From assembly GCA_041192505.1 (NCBI GenBank), contig JBEEMV010000108.1, positions 1 to 7,168 of the forward strand: DNA of 7,168 nt, in the 5' to 3' direction. Position 1 is the stretch's first letter. Each line of letters opens with the position of its first letter. The stretch comes from CAIODY01 sp041192505 (GTDB lineage: Bacteria > Bacteroidota > Bacteroidia > Chitinophagales > CAIODY01). A program made the translations under genes and the position numbers. Positions 5,969 through 7,168 of this stretch are shown here, piece by piece. The notes below the pieces were generated by a model. The model saw only the letters and a list, made by a program, of their open reading frames with translations. It had not been told where the DNA came from and did not search any database.

Positions 5969-7168
5969 CTACCCCAACGCAGGTCTCAACCATTTTTCCG
6001 CCTCATCATGATTCATTCCTTTCCGATTTGCATAATCGGTTAATTGCGATTTATCAATTTTTCCAACGCCAAAATATTTAGCATGTGGCGAAGCAAAATA
6101 CCAACCACTTACACTTGCCGCTGGATACATCGCCAACGATTCTGTTAAAGTAATTTCAGATTGTTTAGTTGCATCAATCAACTCAAACAATTTTATTTTT
6201 TCGGTATGGTCGGGGCAAGCAGGATAGCCTGGCGCAGGACGAATGCCATTATATTCTTCAGCAATTAATTGTTCGTTGGTTAAAGTTTCAGCAGTTTCAT
6301 AACCCCAATATTCAGTACGAACTTTTTTGTGTAGCAATTCAGCGAATGCTTCGGCAAGCCTATCAGCCAAAGCTTTCAGCATAATGGAAGAATAATCATC
6401 ATGGTTTTCTTCAAACATTTTTACATGCTTTTCAATTCCAATTCCAGTGGTTACGGCGAATGCGCCCATGTAATCACTTTGCTGAATCGGATTTGAAATC
6501 CGATTCTCATGAGTTGCGGATTTCAAATCCGCAACAGCAGTAGGTTTTACAAAATCAGTCAAACATAAATTTGGTTGTCCTTTTGCTTTTTCACTTTGTT
6601 GGCGTAAAAATTCTAACTGAATTTTTTTTGGAGCAGGCTCTGTTCCCTCTCCTTTGGTCGTAGACTCCGTATTAATCGGAGAGAGGGTTAGGGTGAGGCT
6701 ATCCGCATCATTTGAATTCGCTTCAAAAATTCCAAACGATGCTTTTGCAGTCAACCACTTTTCAGAAATAATTTGCTGCAACATTTTTTTTGCATCGTTA
6801 AAAAGATGAGTGGCTTGTTCGCCAACTACTTCATCTTTCAAAATCGCTGGAAATTTTCCGTGCATTTCCCAAGTGATGAAAAACGGCGTCCAATCAATAT
6901 ATTCAGCTATTTCAGCCAAGTCGTAATTCGATAAATGTTTTACACCGATGAAATTTGGCGTTGCAATTTTTTCTTTTGCCCAATCAATTTTAAATTTATT
7001 TTCTCTTGCTTTTTCAATCGACAATAATTTTTTGTCCGATTTTTTATTAGCAAAATCTTCTGCTAATTTTTGATATTCCGCTTTTACTTCCGAAGTAAAT
7101 TTTTCTTTTTCTTCACTCAATAAAGTAGTAGAAACATTCACACTTTTCGATGCATCCAACACATGAAT
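5969..7168 (-). CDS. metH: Cobalamin-dependent methionine synthase, C-terminal part (N-terminus outside window)
   Basis: The frame is open from the window edge to TAG at 5971-5969 and gives 399 residues. The first codons (IHVLDASKSV) are in-frame coding sequence, not a start: they match the end of the cobalamin-binding domain, so the N-terminal domains lie beyond 7168. The rest is the reactivation domain, which binds S-adenosylmethionine and remethylates oxidised cobalamin. Conserved blocks are EYIDWTPFF (D92, E. coli D946), GIRPAPGYPACPD (308-320; R310, A312 and Y315 match E. coli R1134, A1136 and Y1139), DYMGAFAVTTG and SVSGWYF (352-358). The enzyme transfers methyl from methyltetrahydrofolate to homocysteine in the cytoplasm. 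Two stretches interrupt the conserved alignment, residues about 157-177 and 212-228. Both are encoded by palindromic, repeat-like DNA in frame. All conserved blocks around them are intact, so the protein is probably functional. Confidence 0.95.
   Translation of the reverse strand: MHVLDASKSVNVSTTLLSEEKEKFTSEVKAEYQKLAEDFANKKSDKKLLSIEKARENKFKIDWAKEKIATPNFIGVKHLSNYDLAEIAEYIDWTPFFITWEMHGKFPAILKDEVVGEQATHLFNDAKKMLQQIISEKWLTAKASFGIFEANSNDADSLTLTLSPINTESTTKGEGTEPAPKKIQLEFLRQQSEKAKGQPNLCLTDFVKPTAVADLKSATHENRISNPIQQSDYMGAFAVTTGIGIEKHVKMFEENHDDYSSIMLKALADRLAEAFAELLHKKVRTEYWGYETAETLTNEQLIAEEYNGIRPAPGYPACPDHTEKIKLFELIDATKQSEITLTESLAMYPAASVSGWYFASPHAKYFGVGKIDKSQLTDYANRKGMNHDEAEKWLRPALG
6485..6535. repeat. 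Double-palindrome element inside metH, exactly 17 codons
   Basis: Two perfect hairpins lie side by side: 6485-6505 with 10-bp arms around a central G, and 6513-6535 with 11-bp arms around a central C. An 8-bp palindrome, CTCATGAG (6506-6513), joins them. The cores CGGATTTGAAATCCG (6488-6502) and CGGATTTCAAATCCG (6517-6531) are exact reverse complements. The unit is 51 nt, begins and ends on codon boundaries, and encodes VADLKSATHENRISNPI. Its symmetry and placement in a loop between conserved MetH blocks fit a dispersed palindromic repeat inserted in frame. Confidence 0.75.
6638..6700. repeat. Composite dispersed-repeat-like segment inside metH (edges approximate)
   Basis: Outer arms CCCTCTC (6645-6651) and GAGAGGG (6681-6687) enclose an inner hairpin, CTCCG (6665-6669) and CGGAG (6677-6681), with a 7-nt loop. 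The right side continues TTAGGGTGAGG. The pattern CCCTCTCC...GGAGAGGGTTAGGGTGAGG resembles a repeat class recurrent in many bacterial genomes, recalled from general knowledge and not searched. On the minus strand it encodes SLTLTLSP...TKGEGTE (residues 157-177) without a stop or frameshift. The chosen edges give 63 nt, or 21 codons; the true ends are uncertain. Confidence 0.6.

Noticed and set aside
6622..6629. Run of eight A on the coding strand in metH as a phase-variation tract
   Set aside because: Short homopolymers are frequent in this AT-rich sequence, and a slipping switch in metH has no other support.
6635..6700. AGGCT at 6635-6639 and 6696-6700 as a target-site duplication around the metH repeat
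   Set aside because: An insertion with these ends would add 61 nt and shift the frame, yet the frame is intact. A 5-bp match is also easily due to chance.
7160..7162. GTG as a start codon for the metH fragment
   Set aside because: The frame continues upstream through ATT-CAT to the window edge, and VLDASKSV matches the interior of MetH at the end of the cobalamin domain.

Overview
The window is AT-rich and reads as a chromosomal segment of a Bacteroidota bacterium, perhaps Chitinophagaceae or Sphingobacteriia-like; the class is a guess. The support is a TonB-dependent receptor with an N-terminal carboxypeptidase-regulatory-like domain, a promoter matching the Bacteroidota TTG / TAnnTTTG pattern, and leaders without strong Shine-Dalgarno sequences. 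All six recognisable genes lie on the minus strand, so transcription runs from high to low coordinates.

Region by region, in transcription order. (1) 7168-5969 is the C-terminal third of cobalamin-dependent methionine synthase (metH), cut by the window edge. It carries two palindromic, repeat-like DNA segments inside the reading frame. (2) 5968-5775 is an intergenic stretch with two AT-rich hairpins, then a compact promoter and three 16-bp palindromes of the form AACTAA-N4-TTAGTT. (3) 5774-5409 is a BlaI/MecI/CopY-family winged-helix repressor. (4) After a 2-nt gap, 5406-3928 encodes a BlaR1/MecR1-type M56 membrane metalloprotease whose usual penicillin-binding sensor is replaced by a complete zinc N-acetylmuramoyl-L-alanine amidase domain. 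(5) 3862-1475 is a TonB-dependent-receptor-like outer-membrane beta-barrel protein. (6) 1452-511 is a ketopantoate-reductase family protein. (7) 495-1 is the N-terminal part of an FMN-binding pyridoxamine-phosphate-oxidase-like protein, which runs off the window.

Gaps between genes from blaI onward are 2, 65, 22 and 15 nt, so these five genes may form one operon under the blaI promoter. In the family model, the membrane protease, once triggered from the periplasm, causes cleavage of the repressor and opens the operon. Here the periplasmic part is an apparently catalytic peptidoglycan amidase instead of a beta-lactam-acylated domain. The inferred idea is a cell-wall surveillance or remodelling switch that also controls an outer-membrane protein and two redox or cofactor-linked enzymes. 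The fusion and the promoter architecture are visible in the sequence; the signalling model is inference.
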